DNA from: RFPW01 sp040401595
GTDB taxonomy: Bacteria; Pseudomonadota; Gammaproteobacteria; Burkholderiales; Burkholderiaceae_E
Assembly: GCA_040401595.1 (NCBI GenBank)
Contig: JBBAOE010000061.1
Location: 1-6,134 of the forward strand
DNA: 6,134 bases
Direction of reading: 5' to 3'
The notes beneath the pieces were generated by a model that was given only the letters and a program-made list of their open reading frames with translations, did no database searches and had not been told where the DNA came from. The position numbers were made by a program, and so were the translations under genes. Of the stretch, positions 5,746-6,134 are shown one piece after another; position 1 is the first letter of the stretch, and each line of letters starts with the position of its first letter.

Positions 5746-5955
5746 TCAGTGTGACGGGGCTTGGGGATTGCCTTTTGAAGGCGCCTGAGAGGGGTTTTGT
5801 GTTGCCCCTTGCGAAGGGGCTTGTGGAGGGGTTTGGGAGGGGCTCTTTGCAGGCGCTGGGGAGGCGGTTTTAGAAGCGTCGTGTGACGGAGCTTGAGGTG
5901 GGCGTTGGCCCGAGGGTTGGCCCGAGGGTTGGGAGACGTTGGGGGATTGAGCCAT
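5746..5955 (-). CDS. Small Pro/Ser/Gln/Ala-rich protein of unknown function
   Basis: A 69-residue protein that I do not recognise. Fifty of its residues are Pro (16), Ser (13), Gln (11) or Ala (10). It has no aromatic residue, no Leu or Ile, no Cys, and a single Val, so it should be intrinsically disordered and has no signal peptide or membrane segment. QAPS occurs at residues 21-24, 45-48, 57-60 and 65-68; the first two sit inside PPQAPS with a 24-residue spacing. Charged residues are few and mostly basic (R18, K29, K37, K61; only D26 acidic). Support for a real gene: AGAGGA eight bases before the ATG, a strong terminator 39 bases past the TGA, and a plausible upstream control region. It is monocistronic, as nothing else lies between its start and the terminator. 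Low-complexity sequence weakens any coding inference from composition alone, so the expression signals carry the call. Confidence 0.7.
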   Translation of the reverse strand: MAQSPNVSQPSGQPSGQRPPQAPSHDASKTASPAPAKSPSQTPPQAPSQGATQNPSQAPSKGNPQAPSH

Positions 5956-5963
5956 GGTGTGTT

Positions 5964-5969
5964 TCCTCT
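5964..5969 (-). promoter_or_regulatory. Strong ribosome binding site of the small gene
   Basis: AGAGGA on the - strand, eight bases before the ATG at 5953-5955. This is a good Shine-Dalgarno match at near-ideal spacing. It is the clearest ribosome binding site in the window and fixes the start codon. Confidence 0.75.
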
Positions 5970-5980
5970 ACAAAGGTGGG

Positions 5981-6009
5981 TCTGTACGAACTAAGGCCCG
6001 AACGAGTAA
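5981..6009 (-). promoter_or_regulatory. Possible sigma70-type promoter of the small gene
   Basis: On the - strand TTACTC (6004-6009) and TACAGA (5981-5986) are separated by 17 bp and would give a short leader of about 20 bases. The -35 element matches 4 of 6 consensus positions but the -10 only 3 of 6, so this is tentative. The direct repeats at 5992-6018 overlap the proposed -35 and spacer, which would suit a regulator site. Confidence 0.25.
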
Positions 6010-6018
6010 GGCCCAAAC
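5992..6018. repeat. Pair of 12-bp direct repeats upstream of the small gene
   Basis: TAAGGCCCGAAC (5992-6003) and TAAGGCCCAAAC (6007-6018) differ at one base and have a 15-bp period. They lie about 37 and 52 bp before the start codon of the 5746-5955 gene. Paired direct repeats at a promoter often bind a regulator, but no candidate regulator gene is in the window. Confidence 0.6.
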
Positions 6019-6134
6019 TTTCAGACGCAAGTACTGCTCCCGCCCTGAGTAGGTGTGATCAAACTGAGTGTTGGAGTCCCCGACTGACAAGCGCCCGAGT
6101 GGGTGCCGACCGAAAACCGAGCCACCGCGCCGAC

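Noticed and set aside
5715..5754. AAGGAG followed by ATG at 5731 on the + strand, encoding a 7-residue peptide
   Set aside because: The frame is tiny and lies in the 3' region of the - strand gene between two hairpins; no other support.

Overview
The window looks like part of a chromosome from a Gram-negative proteobacterium, most likely a betaproteobacterium of the Burkholderiales. The reasons are the tRNA-Phe 3' half at the left edge, whose acceptor and T-arm resemble betaproteobacterial tRNA-Phe as I remember it, the moderately high GC, and a very large type I secretion (RTX) protein. The taxonomic guess is inference; no ribosomal or other marker gene is present.

Layout, left to right. 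Positions 1-45 are the 3' part of a tRNA-Phe(GAA) gene on the + strand, cut by the window edge. Positions 46-375 hold no gene, only a few short hairpins. Positions 376-4758 on the - strand encode one intact 1460-residue secreted protein: an N-terminal array of about 26 RTX calcium-binding nonapeptides, a serralysin-type (M10) zinc metalloprotease domain with a complete HExxHxxGxxHPG site and Met-turn, a second short RTX block, two tandem bacterial Ig-like domains, a cadherin-like domain, two dystroglycan-type (CADG/He_PIG) domains, and a C-terminal RTX block with a type I secretion signal. Its dedicated ABC exporter and membrane-fusion genes are not in the window.

Positions 4759-5745 are accessory and decayed. 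Diverging from the RTX gene is the N-terminal piece of a Fic-family protein (4939-5187). It keeps the Fic autoinhibitory motif but stops before any catalytic domain. Immediately after its stop codon lies a strongly folded stretch (5191-5256) that can form either a tRNA-like acceptor/T-arm minihelix or a longer imperfect palindrome. The rest of 5188-5682 has no gene I can support.

At the right end, a small - strand gene (5746-5955) encodes a 69-residue, almost purely Pro/Ser/Gln/Ala protein. It has a strong ribosome binding site, a rho-independent terminator just downstream, and a pair of 12-bp direct repeats in its upstream region. I do not recognise its family. It is the best candidate in the window for something undescribed, but its function cannot be read from sequence. 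The three protein-coding loci do not form an operon, and no functional link between them is evident.
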